Assembly (NCBI GenBank): GCA_026705925.1
Contig: JAPOZT010000014.1
Location: forward strand, 1 to 64,000
Direction of reading: 5' to 3'
From: Gemmatimonadota bacterium
Lineage (GTDB): Bacteria; JAAXHH01
Length of the DNA: 64,000 nucleotides
The translations under genes and the position numbers were made by a program. Shown piece by piece: positions 1 through 7,778 of the stretch. The notes beneath the pieces are model-generated. The model was not told the origin of the DNA. It ran no database searches and worked only from the letters and a program-made list of their open reading frames with translations. Each line of letters starts with the position of its first letter. Within the stretch, counting starts at the first letter, position 1.

Positions 1-272
1 AGATCTTCCTCCTCCCGGCCGGGGTTCCGCATTCGCCCCAGAGACCGGCGGACACCGTGGGCTTGGTCATGGAAACTAAGCGGAGACGCGGTGAGATCGA
101 CGGGTTCATGTGGTACTGTGAAAGTTGCGGGGAGAAACTATACGAGGAACGTTTCGAACTGGAAGACATCGTCAGCCAGCTGCCGCCCGTCATGAACCGG
201 TTTTTCAGCAGCGAGAAACACCGTACCTGCAGGATCTGCGGCGCGGTCATGCCGAAACCGGAAGGCGGGTGA
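1..272 (+). CDS. 3-hydroxyanthranilate 3,4-dioxygenase, C-terminal part (5' end outside window)
   Basis: The reading frame is open from base 3 and runs off the left edge, so only about 90 residues are present. They include the cupin-end motif FLLPAGVPHSPQRPADT, followed by a C-terminal rubredoxin-like metal site with two CxxC pairs (CESCG and CRICG). This is the layout of bacterial 3-hydroxyanthranilate 3,4-dioxygenase, the iron enzyme that opens the aromatic ring to give the quinolinate precursor in tryptophan breakdown and de novo NAD synthesis. The GTG at 57 is internal and should not be taken as the start. The catalytic cupin ligands lie outside the window. The usual symbols are nbaC or haaO; I leave the field empty because neighbouring pathway genes cannot be seen. 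Confidence 0.9.
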   Translation, partial: IFLLPAGVPHSPQRPADTVGLVMETKRRRGEIDGFMWYCESCGEKLYEERFELEDIVSQLPPVMNRFFSSEKHRTCRICGAVMPKPEGG

Positions 273-549
273 TCGGGAGACACGAAACCTTCGAAGTCGT
301 ATTCCCTTGATTTCTGCGGGTTTATGCAGGCCTTTTCCGACTAAGGGAATGTACAGCATCAAGATCGCAATTGCAGGGATTCCAACGTCCGTGTTCACGC
401 GGAATGTGCCACGAATTCTGGATTTCTGCGAAAAAACGCGTTCGTAGTCCGGATTTTTAGCAAAATATCGACAAAAAGTTGACAATTAGCCGATTTGTGC
501 TTATCTTTTGTTTAGTAGTCCGGTGATGCTTTCGGAAAGGGGGTAGAAT
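273..549. other. Intergenic region with long-loop inverted repeat
   Basis: No gene is supported here. An inverted repeat ATTCCCTT (301-308) / AAGGGAAT (343-350) encloses a smaller CTGC/GCAG stem, so transcript from the dioxygenase gene could fold here. There is no T tract, so I do not call it a terminator. The right half holds the promoter of the next gene. Confidence 0.4.
479..507 (+). promoter_or_regulatory. Sigma-70-type promoter for the small gene at 550
   Basis: TTGACA at 479-484 and TATCTT at 502-507 are separated by 17 bases. Transcription would begin near 514, about 36 bases before the start codon. An AAAGGGGG ribosome site at 536-543 lies six bases before ATG 550. Confidence 0.6.
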
Positions 550-804
550 ATGGTCCTGATTTACCGCGGATTCGAAGGCAACAGGGTGTTCAAGTGGTGC
601 CGGGGAGACTCGGACCGGGTCAGCGTGATGTTTCCGGCGAAGCCCTTCTATAACCGGTGCATCAGTCGCGTGCTGGACGAAACGCGTGCCGGCAAAAACG
701 TCCTGGCCTGGGGAGATCCCGAAGGCCTGTCCCGCCTGGGAATGGCCCTCAACGAGCGGCACATACCGACGACGCCCTTCGGGGATGGCATCGCCATGCA
801 CTGA
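550..804 (+). CDS. Small hypothetical protein (84 aa)
   Basis: I do not recognise this protein. It is supported by a near-consensus promoter at 479-507, a strong AAAGGGGG ribosome site at the right distance from ATG 550, and a hairpin just after its stop. It is a soluble, slightly basic 84-residue protein with a Cys at residue 17 (KWCRGDSD), another at 37, and the segment VLAWGDPEGLSRLGMALNERHIP near the C-terminus. There is no signal peptide or membrane segment. It is transcribed alone, toward the LbtU-like porin gene on the other strand. No function can be assigned. Confidence 0.6.
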   Translation: MVLIYRGFEGNRVFKWCRGDSDRVSVMFPAKPFYNRCISRVLDETRAGKNVLAWGDPEGLSRLGMALNERHIPTTPFGDGIAMH

Positions 805-811
805 TCGCGGC

Positions 812-842
812 CGGAGAAATCCACCCCGTTCGGCTTTCTCCG
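812..842. terminator. Hairpin between convergent genes
   Basis: A perfect 8-bp stem, CGGAGAAA (812-819) and TTTCTCCG (835-842), has a 15-base loop. It lies exactly between the stop of the small plus-strand gene and the stop of the minus-strand porin gene. It has no long T run on either strand, so it may work as a weak bidirectional terminator or a 3'-end stabiliser. Confidence 0.4.
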
Positions 843-846
843 CTGC

Positions 847-2070
847 TCAGAACGCGACGCCCAGCAGCAGGGTGAATTTGCTCGTGTTCTTGCCGCTGCC
901 GCCCCTGGCTATTCCGTATTCCCTGTCGTGGAGCCACTCAAGCGTGCTGGAGAGTGTCTCCTTCCATAAGTCGACGGAGACCACGGACAGGTAGCGAACC
1001 GACGGTATGCCGAGTCCCGCCGCCTCTGATGTGCCGTGGTACCCCAACGCGAGTGCTCCGCCCCTTCCCGCCAGTTCGAACCCATAACCGACCTCCAGAG
1101 ACCAGACCGCAGGGCGGGCGCCACGGCCATCGAACGCCAGCACGCCAGGAGCGTATCGATCCTGGGAGATCATGTACTCGACGGTGATGGTCACACCGTT
1201 GTAGCGAATGGCCGTCGCCGCGGCCCATCCGGGCATCCGTTCATCGCTGCCGGTGGGTAGCCCGCCGTGGTCGGCTCCGTGGTGAGCGTCGTGGTCAGCG
1301 CCGTGGTGAGCGCTGTGCGCTTCCTCATCGTGTCCGAACACCTCTTCCTGAAAGCCAGCCAGCGTGCCCAGGTCATCGATAAACGAAAGGTTGAAGGCGA
1401 TTTCGTCTTCCTCGTCCACGTGTTTTCTATATCCCAGCACGGCCCCGAAACCGGACCGGGGTTCATCCGAACGCGCATCGTCTCCGTGGTACCCGTAGAC
1501 ATTGCCCCGGAACTCGCCAATGGAAACACCCAGCATCAGGGATTTCTCACTTATGGATCCGATTTCGTAGGACAGCGGATCAACTACCCCACCGGTCTCC
1601 AGGGGACCTATGCCGGCGTCTTGCACCGCCTGGAATCCGGCTGTTTCGAACAGGGTGAAGGGAAGGAACTGCACGCCGCCTTTGAGCCACCACCTGCCAT
1701 CGGGCGGCCCTACGACGATCGAGCCCGTAATGAACCCCAGGTTGCGCCCGTCCTCCTCTTCACCGTGACCTTCTTCATGCTCGCGTATCCATCCGAACTC
1801 CGAGCCAATCCACGCGTGGGGCTCGATGCCGACACCCACTTCCAACTGCTTGGCCGCTATGGACGTGGAACTTTCTCCCTCGGAAAACCGGCTCAGCGAC
1901 AGGATAAGATCCGCGGCTCCACCGATTTCAATAAACCCGGGCAGTGACGCCTTGCCGGTATGCTCGTTGGATTCCTGTGCGGAAGTGAAGCCCATGCACA
2001 GAACGGCCGGTAACACCGTGGCAAGGGCAACCAGGATTTGTACCGGGTAATTAAAAGGGCGAATTTCCAT
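847..2070 (-). CDS. LbtU-like outer-membrane porin with His-rich loop
   Basis: The 407-residue protein starts with a signal peptide (cleavage likely after SAQ, about residue 32). The rest is alternating amphipathic segments ending in a C-terminal aromatic (LLLGVAF), as in an outer-membrane beta barrel. The pattern GFIEIGGAADLILSL with repeated strand/loop spacing fits the LbtU family, named for the Legionella legiobactin siderophore receptor. Two loops stand out: an acidic/His loop near 97-107, and a loop at about 247-268 with eight histidines in HxxHH-like spacing, suited to binding zinc, copper, nickel or ferrous iron. The gene is transcribed alone from a strong promoter carrying an operator-like palindrome (2118-2133), and a similar sequence lies at the feo operon promoter. 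I infer metal or metallophore uptake; the true substrate is unknown. Confidence 0.65.
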   Translation of the reverse strand: MEIRPFNYPVQILVALATVLPAVLCMGFTSAQESNEHTGKASLPGFIEIGGAADLILSLSRFSEGESSTSIAAKQLEVGVGIEPHAWIGSEFGWIREHEEGHGEEEDGRNLGFITGSIVVGPPDGRWWLKGGVQFLPFTLFETAGFQAVQDAGIGPLETGGVVDPLSYEIGSISEKSLMLGVSIGEFRGNVYGYHGDDARSDEPRSGFGAVLGYRKHVDEEDEIAFNLSFIDDLGTLAGFQEEVFGHDEEAHSAHHGADHDAHHGADHGGLPTGSDERMPGWAAATAIRYNGVTITVEYMISQDRYAPGVLAFDGRGARPAVWSLEVGYGFELAGRGGALALGYHGTSEAAGLGIPSVRYLSVVSVDLWKETLSSTLEWLHDREYGIARGGSGKNTSKFTLLLGVAF

Positions 2071-2117
2071 GGTTTGTACTTCCGCTCCCTAGTGATTACC
2101 AGTAAACGAACGTCAGT

Positions 2118-2133
2118 TTTAGCCGAGACTAAA
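2118..2133 (-). promoter_or_regulatory. Operator-like palindrome at the porin promoter
   Basis: TTTAG-N6-CTAAA is a perfect 5-bp-arm inverted repeat placed immediately downstream of, and touching, the -10 box. It resembles the TTAG...CTAA core of DtxR/IdeR-type operators. A related sequence, TTTATCCTTGTCTAAA, overlaps the -10 of the DtxR-feo operon at 22340-22355. Confidence 0.5.
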
Positions 2134-2160
2134 TAATAAATTTTTGGTGATAGATGTCAA
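2133..2160 (-). promoter_or_regulatory. Sigma-70 promoter of the LbtU-like porin gene
   Basis: On the minus strand, TTGACA occupies 2160-2155 and TATTAT 2138-2133, with 16 bases between. It lies in an AT-rich island about 65 bases before the ATG at 2070. Confidence 0.65.
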
Positions 2161-2320
2161 TAATTAGTTTTTAAAAAAATCCCGATCCGATCATCACTAT
2201 GCGGACACTGCATGACGGACGCCGCGTGGAATTGAATTCACACCTGCAGGAAGGCAGATCGACGAGGGACACACCGATGGTCGGCAACAGCCGGCGGGCG
2301 GGCAGACAAAGACCTTGCGA

Positions 2321-2340
2321 TAAGCCGGCGCCCCGGCTTA
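2321..2340. other. Perfect hairpin in the dus leader
   Basis: TAAGCCGG-CGCC-CCGGCTTA forms an 8-bp perfect stem with a 4-base loop, about 75-110 bases upstream of the possible dus starts. It has no T tract. It may be a leader structure or a protein-binding palindrome. Confidence 0.4.
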
Positions 2341-2448
2341 CTTTGAACGCGATCGCAGGGATCCCACGCAGCGCCGGGTTGTCAACCGGCGTCCCGTGCG
2401 AAATTGGGTAAAATGCACGAGTATCAGACGCAGAACCGTCCAGCACAC

Positions 2449-3453
2449 ATGACCCACGAAATCGCCATAGGTCCGCACCGCGTAAAGTCGCTCAAACCCG
2501 GCATGCCCATCCTCACGCTGGCGCCTATGGCGGGCATCAGCAACTGGCCGTTCCGGTTGATCTGCGCGAAGATGGGCGCCCAGATGGTCGGCGTGGAATT
2601 CATCAACTGCAACGCCATACTCCACAAAAACCCGAAGACGCTTCAGATGATGAACTTCTGCGACGCCGACATCTACCGCGACACCGGCATGTCGCTGCTC
2701 GCTGCGCAGATCTACGGGAACGATATCGGCCGCATGGTGGAAGGCGCGCTGGTGCTGGAGGAAAAAGGCGCGCAGATTATGGACATCAACTTCGGGTGTT
2801 CCGTGCCCAAAATCCTGCGGTCCGATTCCGGCGCCGCCTTTCTGAAGGACATCGACCGGATGATGAACGCGGTGCGCAGCGTGGCCGAGGCCGTCTCGAT
2901 CCCCGTCATCATCAAGACGCGGCTGGGCTGGGACCACGACAACATCAGCATCCTGGAAGTGGTGAAACGCGCCGCGGATTCCGGCGCCCACGCCGTGGCG
3001 GTGCACGCCCGCACCGTGGCGCAGAAGTTCAACGGGACCGCGGACTGGTCATGGATCGCCCGCGCCGTGGAAGTCTCTCCCGTGCCGATCTTCGGAAACG
3101 GCGACGTGTTCACCTACGAGGACGCGGTGCGCATGGTGGATGAGACGGGGTGCGCCGGCGTGATGATTGCCCGGGCCGCGAGGGACAACCCCTACATCTT
3201 CTCCGGCGCGCGGATACCGACGTTTAACGAGCGCGTCCGGCTTGCCCGGGACCACCTGGGCATGATGGTGGAGTACAAGGGAGAGAAGGTGGGCGTGATG
3301 GAAATGCGCAAGTTCTTCGCCTCCTACTTCAAAGGCTTCCCCAACGCATCCCACCTGAGGACCAGCCTCGTTCAGGTGGACACCGTCACGCAGGCCCACC
3401 GGATTCTGGACGAATGGGTGACGGAGTCGGATCTTCAACCGCATGATGCTTGA
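2449..3453 (+). CDS. tRNA-dihydrouridine synthase (Dus family)
   Basis: This FMN enzyme reduces specific uridines in the tRNA D-loop. The TIM barrel is evident from LAPMAGISNWPFR near the N-terminus, DINFGC with the catalytic cysteine, IKTRLGW for flavin and substrate contacts, VHARTVAQKFNG, and IFGNGDVF / GVMIARAARDNPYIF for the phosphate-binding end. The usual GCP motif reads GCS here, a minor variant. I prefer ATG 2449 because it leaves about 25 residues before APMAG, close to DusB-type proteins. ATG 2413 and TTG 2404 are in-frame alternatives, and none has a strong ribosome site. The 3' end overlaps the convergent phoU 3' end by 68 bases. It looks closest to DusB, but I do not assign a subfamily. 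Confidence 0.88.
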   Translation: MTHEIAIGPHRVKSLKPGMPILTLAPMAGISNWPFRLICAKMGAQMVGVEFINCNAILHKNPKTLQMMNFCDADIYRDTGMSLLAAQIYGNDIGRMVEGALVLEEKGAQIMDINFGCSVPKILRSDSGAAFLKDIDRMMNAVRSVAEAVSIPVIIKTRLGWDHDNISILEVVKRAADSGAHAVAVHARTVAQKFNGTADWSWIARAVEVSPVPIFGNGDVFTYEDAVRMVDETGCAGVMIARAARDNPYIFSGARIPTFNERVRLARDHLGMMVEYKGEKVGVMEMRKFFASYFKGFPNASHLRTSLVQVDTVTQAHRILDEWVTESDLQPHDA

Positions 3454-4090
3454 TCACGCGGCCCTGGGAGAAATACACCACGCCTTCGGCGATGTTCGTG
3501 GCGTGATCGGCCAGGCGTTCGATGTGGCGGGAGATGAAGATCAGTTGCATCGCCTGGGGCACCGACCCTGAATCTTCCTTCATGAAGGCCAGCAGTTCCT
3601 CGAAGATCTGGTCCTGCAGCTGATTGACCTCCTCGTCCCGGTCGCAGACGTCCATGGCCAACTGCTCGTCTCCGCGCACGAAGGCGTTGAGGCTGTCCTT
3701 GACCATGGACTGGGACAGGTCCGCCATGCGGGGAAGATCGACGAGTGGTTTCAGGTTCGGAAGCCCGGTAAGCTGTTTCGTTTTCTTGGAAATGTTGACG
3801 GCGATGTCGCCCAGCCGTTCCAGGTCGATCGTGATCTTCATGCTGGCCGCGACAAAGCGCAGGTCCCGCGCGATGGGGTGCTGGAGCGCCAGCAGCCGAA
3901 TGCACTGCTCGTCGATCTCCAGTTCCATGGCGTCGATGGGCCCATCGCCGGCGATAACCTGGTCGCACAAGTCGACGTCGCGCTCCATGAACGCGGTGAC
4001 CGCCCGGGCGATCTGTTCCTCGACCAGCGCCGCCATGCTCAGCAGGGCGGACCTCAGGCCTTCCAGTTGTTGTTGCAGGTGGGTTTCCAT
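3386..4090 (-). CDS. phoU: Phosphate transport regulator PhoU
   Basis: This 234-residue all-helical protein contains both PhoU repeats. The first has the E/D-x-x-D metal-cluster signature (DLCDQVIAGDGPIDAMELEID) and RDLRFVAASMKITIDLERLGDIAVNI; the second has CDRDEEVNQLQDQ and ISRHIERLADHATNIAEGVVYF. PhoU links the Pst transporter to the PhoR kinase and keeps the Pho regulon off when phosphate is plentiful. It is the last gene of the minus-strand pst series, 88 bases after pstB. That gap holds three 16-bp repeats. Its final ~23 codons overlap the end of the convergent dus gene. A possible PhoR partner is encoded at 16427-18319. Confidence 0.93.
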   Translation of the reverse strand: METHLQQQLEGLRSALLSMAALVEEQIARAVTAFMERDVDLCDQVIAGDGPIDAMELEIDEQCIRLLALQHPIARDLRFVAASMKITIDLERLGDIAVNISKKTKQLTGLPNLKPLVDLPRMADLSQSMVKDSLNAFVRGDEQLAMDVCDRDEEVNQLQDQIFEELLAFMKEDSGSVPQAMQLIFISRHIERLADHATNIAEGVVYFSQGRVIKHHAVEDPTPSPIRPESGGPA

Positions 4091-4123
4091 GTTCGGTATC
4101 CCGCATGGGCCGTGTATTCAGGC

Positions 4124-4171
4124 CGTGGCGCCGGTCGGCCGTGGCGCCGGCTGACCGTGGCGCCGGCCGAC
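4124..4171. repeat. 16-bp tandem repeat x3 between pstB and phoU
   Basis: Three adjacent copies of CGTGGCGCCGGYYGRC fill most of the pstB-phoU spacer. Each contains the palindrome GGCGCC. Confidence 0.85.
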
Positions 4172-4178
4172 CGCAACG

Positions 4179-4976
4179 CTATCCCGCACGACCCGTGATG
4201 TAGTCCTCCGTGCGCCGGTCGCGGGGCGTGGTAAACATCGCGTCGGTCACGCCCATTTCCACCAGCTCACCCCTGAGCATGAACCCGGTGAATTCGGACA
4301 CACGGGCCGCCTGCTGCATGTTGTGCGTCACGATAACAATGGTGTATTCGTCCTTCAGATCAAGCATTAATTCCTCGATCCTGGACGTGGCGACGGGGTC
4401 CAGCGACGAACACGGCTCGTCCATGAGCAGGACTTCCGGTTCGACGGCGATCGCCCGTGCGATGCAGAGCCGCTGCTGCTGTCCGAGGGAAAGCCTAAAG
4501 GCGCTTTCCTCGAGCTGTTCCTGGACCTCTTCCCACAGGAAGGCCCGGCGCAGGCACCGTTCCACGATCTCGTCGAGAAAACCGCCGGACTTGACGCCAT
4601 GAATCCGGGGACCGTAGGCCACGTTCTCGTAGATGGACTTGGGGAAGGGGTTCGGCTGCTGGAAGACCATGCCCACGCGCCGGCGCAGTCGCGTAACGTC
4701 GGTATCCGGTCCGTAGATGTCCTCCCCGTTCATCCGGATCGTGCCCGCCATGCGGACCTGCGGAACAAGGTCGTTCATGCGGTTGATCAGCCTGAGCAAG
4801 GTCGTCTTTCCGCAGCCTGACGGACCGATGAAGGCCGTGATGACCTGGCGGTCGATCGCCATGGACACGTCCTTCAGCGCGGCCCGGTCCCCATACCAGA
4901 AGGACACGCGCTCGACGTCGATAATCGTTTCCTCACGCAGGATCTTCGGCGCGATCGGCGCCTTTCCCGTCGTCAT
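4179..4976 (-). CDS. pstB: Phosphate ABC transporter ATPase PstB
   Basis: This is the nucleotide-binding subunit that powers high-affinity phosphate import. In the 265 residues the Walker [10 protein letters not shown] is at 51-59, the PstB-typical [20 protein letters not shown] follows, Walker B VLLMDEP is at 182-188 and the switch histidine is in VTHNMQQ. The ABC signature reads RLSLGQQQR (161-169) instead of RLSGGQQQR, a Gly-to-Leu change in a normally invariant motif. It lies between pstA and phoU. The 150-base spacer to pstA is long for an operon and contains a hairpin at 5033-5062. Confidence 0.93.
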   Translation of the reverse strand: MTTGKAPIAPKILREETIIDVERVSFWYGDRAALKDVSMAIDRQVITAFIGPSGCGKTTLLRLINRMNDLVPQVRMAGTIRMNGEDIYGPDTDVTRLRRRVGMVFQQPNPFPKSIYENVAYGPRIHGVKSGGFLDEIVERCLRRAFLWEEVQEQLEESAFRLSLGQQQRLCIARAIAVEPEVLLMDEPCSSLDPVATSRIEELMLDLKDEYTIVIVTHNMQQAARVSEFTGFMLRGELVEMGVTDAMFTTPRDRRTEDYITGRAG

Positions 4977-5032
4977 TCGCTATCACCCTTTGTGTGCGCT
5001 GCTCGTATACGCTGCATGTGCGAGCTGTTGAT

Positions 5033-5062
5033 GCGCGTTGCTCGAGCGCGCTCCCAACGCGC
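5033..5062. other. Hairpin in the pstA-pstB spacer
   Basis: GCGCGTTG (5033-5040) and CAACGCGC (5055-5062) form an 8-bp stem with a 14-base loop. It sits inside the transcribed spacer, where it could affect mRNA stability or the relative amounts of PstB/PhoU and PstA/PstC. Confidence 0.4.
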
Positions 5063-5126
5063 GCGGCATGTGTGCACTTCCGGAACACCTTTGGCGCTGC
5101 GCCGTAAACTCAGTCCGCGGGAACCC

Positions 5127-6554
5127 TTATGCCGCGGCCAGCGAATAGCGTCTCCTCAGCCGGCTCCTGAGCCCGATGGCCGCGGCGTTCAGCGCGACCA
5201 CGATGGACAGCAGCAACAGGGTGGACGTGTACGCCATGGGTAAAGACGCTTCCCCTCCGTCCGGCCGGAAACCCGTGTCGAAGATATGATACCCCAGGTG
5301 CATGAACTCGCGTTCCAGGTGCACGAAAGGCCAGGCGCCGTCCACGGGCAACGCGGCGGAAAAGGCGACGACCCCCGTGATCATCAGCGGCGCCACCGTT
5401 CCGGCCGCCCGCGCCACGGACAGGATCAGGCCCGTGAGCATGGACGGCAGCACCACGGGCACGACGACACGCCAGAGCGTCTCGAACCGTGTCGCGCCCA
5501 GCGCGTGGGACGCTTCACGGAGTCCCGAAGGTACGGCGGCCAGTCCCTCCTCCACGGCCACGATGACCACGGGCAGGGTGAGCAGGGCCAGGGTCAGCGC
5601 GCACCAGAGGATACCGCCGCGGCCGAAAGTCGGTTCCGGGAGATCCGCCGGGAAGAACTGACGGTCCAGGGTCCCTCCCAGAAAATACACGAAGAATCCG
5701 AGTCCGAAAACCCCGAATACGATGGAGGGAACCCCGGCCAGGCTGTTCACGGCGATCCGCACCGCGTTCAGGAACGGACCCGGTTTCCCGTATTCCCGCA
5801 GATAGAAGGCCGCCAGTACGCCGAAGGGCATGACGACGATCGACATGAGGATGACCATCGCCGCCGTGCCGAAAATCGCCGGATAGACCCCTCCCAGCCG
5901 GTTATCGTCCCGCGGAGGCGTCCACAGGTAGGACCAGGCGCTAACCAGGTAGTGCTGGACCCTCGTCCACGTGGTCATCGCGTTGGGTGCGTAGATGCGC
6001 TGGACGTTAGCGAGGGAGATGGCCTGCTGCCGGCCGTCCACCGAAGACAGGACGATGGACAGCGCCCGTTGCCTGCGCAGGCGTTCCAGTTCCGGAGACT
6101 GCTCCAGGTAATGGGCCCGAACGGCTTCGTAACCCCGGGCGACGACTGCACCGTCGTCCACGAACGAATCGAGGAACCCGAAATAGTCCCCGCCCCGTAC
6201 CTGTTCCACGACCACGGCCTCTCGAGGGGCGTCCCGCGCTGCGACCCGGCCTTCCTCCAGCCAGATGTATTCGTCCGGATACCGTGCCCGGTCGCCGGTT
6301 CGGACCCGTAATCGATACGCCTCGGTACGTCCCCCCGCGGCGTTGGTGGTCCGGACGCTGACACGGGACATCTCGTGGCCCAGCACAATCCTGCCGTCGC
6401 GCAGTTCATACCGCGTCAGTTCCCGGGGCCAGAACCCGCCCAGTCCGTGCACGACGATCACCAGGATCAGTCCCGCCACCATCAGGAAACCGAGTACCAG
6501 GGACCCACCGGACATCCAGATCAGTGCGTCATCCTTTGACCACTTCGAACCCAT
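5127..6554 (-). CDS. pstA: Phosphate ABC transporter permease PstA, with large periplasmic insert
   Basis: The C-terminal 260 residues are a typical PstA permease with about five membrane segments and the cytoplasmic EAA loop that docks to PstB (EEGLAAVPSGLREASHALGATRFET). At 475 residues the protein is much longer than the ~280-300 of E. coli PstA. The extra part follows the first membrane helix (about 16-36) and is a hydrophilic region of roughly 170 residues (about 40-215) that should lie outside the inner membrane. Enlarged PstA proteins of this kind are known, but the role of the extra domain is not established. The gene is 51 bases downstream of pstC, in the order pstC-pstA-pstB-phoU. 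No pstS is present in the cluster. Confidence 0.9.
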   Translation of the reverse strand: MGSKWSKDDALIWMSGGSLVLGFLMVAGLILVIVVHGLGGFWPRELTRYELRDGRIVLGHEMSRVSVRTTNAAGGRTEAYRLRVRTGDRARYPDEYIWLEEGRVAARDAPREAVVVEQVRGGDYFGFLDSFVDDGAVVARGYEAVRAHYLEQSPELERLRRQRALSIVLSSVDGRQQAISLANVQRIYAPNAMTTWTRVQHYLVSAWSYLWTPPRDDNRLGGVYPAIFGTAAMVILMSIVVMPFGVLAAFYLREYGKPGPFLNAVRIAVNSLAGVPSIVFGVFGLGFFVYFLGGTLDRQFFPADLPEPTFGRGGILWCALTLALLTLPVVIVAVEEGLAAVPSGLREASHALGATRFETLWRVVVPVVLPSMLTGLILSVARAAGTVAPLMITGVVAFSAALPVDGAWPFVHLEREFMHLGYHIFDTGFRPDGGEASLPMAYTSTLLLLSIVVALNAAAIGLRSRLRRRYSLAAA

Positions 6555-6605
6555 CGCATCTCCCTGCGCGCGGACGGAACATCCGGCGCTTAAGCGTACG
6601 GCCGT

Positions 6606-7748
6606 CTAAGCATACCGCCTTCGCAGCCGCCTTCGTACCAGTTCGGCCACGGTGTTGATCGCAAATGTCGAAACGAGCAGGAGGAAGGCGGCGAAAAACA
6701 GGACCCGGTAGAGCGTGTCGTCCCGCGCGGCGTTCGGCAGGTCGAGGGCCACGCTGGCGGACAGGGCCCGGAACCCGGTGAAGGCGGACCAGTCCAGCAC
6801 CGGGACATTGCCCGAGATGAACAGTACGATCATGGTCTCCCCGATCGCCCGGCTGAATCCCAGCAGCACGGCGGCAAGTATGCCGGATCCCGCGGCGGGG
6901 AGGACGATGCGCACGGCGGTCTGCCAGCGCGTGGCCCCCAGCGACACGGATCCTTCCAGGAATGAGCGGGGCACGGCGGAAAGCGCTTCCTCGGACAGGG
7001 TGAATATGATCGGGGTCACGGCCAGGCCCATGACCATGCCCACGACGATCGCGTTCCGCTGCGTAAAGGTCAGCCCAAGGGATTCCTCGAACCAGGTTTC
7101 GTAGCCGGCCCGCAGCCAGGCGGCCTCCAGCAATGTCCCGCATTCCAGGGCTAGCCATCCCCCGGCGAGCAGGGCAACCAGCAGCAGCCAGATCTCCCGG
7201 CCCGGATGAGTGAACGCCCGGAACCGGACCGGGGCATAGTGCCGGATGAGGAAAACGGCCACCACCGCGCCTGAAATGAATACGGGCGCCAGGAAGAGGG
7301 CGAAGACGTGGGACGCCAGGAACGGCGCGAGCCAGACGCCGCCGATGAAACCGAGCACGACGCTCGGTACGGCGGCCATGATCTCCACCAGCGGTTTCAG
7401 TCTTTCCTTCAACACCCGCGGCAGGAACTGCGACGCGTAGAGCGCGGCGAGCACCGAGACGGGCACCGCGAAAATCAGGGTGTATACCGCGCCTTTCAAT
7501 GTCCCGGAGATCAGCGGCAGGATGGGGTATCCGGATGCGGTGCCATCGGGGCCGGAAACGCCCCAGGGGTATTCCGCGGGCGACGTGAACGGCGACGTGA
7601 ACAAGGGGTAGAACACCCACATGATCACGGCGAATACCGACAGGATGGTCAGGATCAACACCACGCCGCCAAGTGCGGCGAGTCGACCAACCAGCAGGTC
7701 CAGCATTCGGCGGCGGTCCATCCGGCGTCCTCGGGCGCGTTCGGTCAT
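6606..7748 (-). CDS. pstC: Phosphate ABC transporter permease PstC
   Basis: This inner-membrane permease half (380 residues) has an N-terminal helix at about 22-50, a short external segment, then the conserved PstC region LISGTLKGAVYTLIFAVPVSVLAALY and MAAVPSVVLGFIGGVWLAP. The EAA loop reads EEALSAVPRSFLEGSVSLGATRWQT, followed by AIGETMIVLFISGN, a strong PstC marker. A segment of about 80 residues around 165-235 between helices is extra compared with short PstC proteins. It follows the beta-helix surface protein gene by only 30 bases, so it is probably cotranscribed with it and the TonB receptor. With PstA it forms the transmembrane path for phosphate. Confidence 0.92.
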   Translation of the reverse strand: MTERARGRRMDRRRMLDLLVGRLAALGGVVLILTILSVFAVIMWVFYPLFTSPFTSPAEYPWGVSGPDGTASGYPILPLISGTLKGAVYTLIFAVPVSVLAALYASQFLPRVLKERLKPLVEIMAAVPSVVLGFIGGVWLAPFLASHVFALFLAPVFISGAVVAVFLIRHYAPVRFRAFTHPGREIWLLLVALLAGGWLALECGTLLEAAWLRAGYETWFEESLGLTFTQRNAIVVGMVMGLAVTPIIFTLSEEALSAVPRSFLEGSVSLGATRWQTAVRIVLPAAGSGILAAVLLGFSRAIGETMIVLFISGNVPVLDWSAFTGFRALSASVALDLPNAARDDTLYRVLFFAAFLLLVSTFAINTVAELVRRRLRRRYA

Positions 7749-7778
7749 CCGGGGGTCCTGGATCGGGTTATAATCTGA

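Larger units (their letters stand above)
2071..2448. other. Intergenic region between porin and dus genes
   Basis: The left 100 bases carry the porin promoter and operator. The rest is the leader of the dus gene and contains a perfect hairpin (2321-2340). A 70-codon open frame at 2199-2411 has no ribosome site and no recognisable content, so I do not annotate it. No clear dus promoter was found. Confidence 0.5.

Noticed and set aside
2199-2411. 70-codon open frame upstream of dus
   Set aside because: No ribosome site and no recognisable content; it spans a perfect hairpin.
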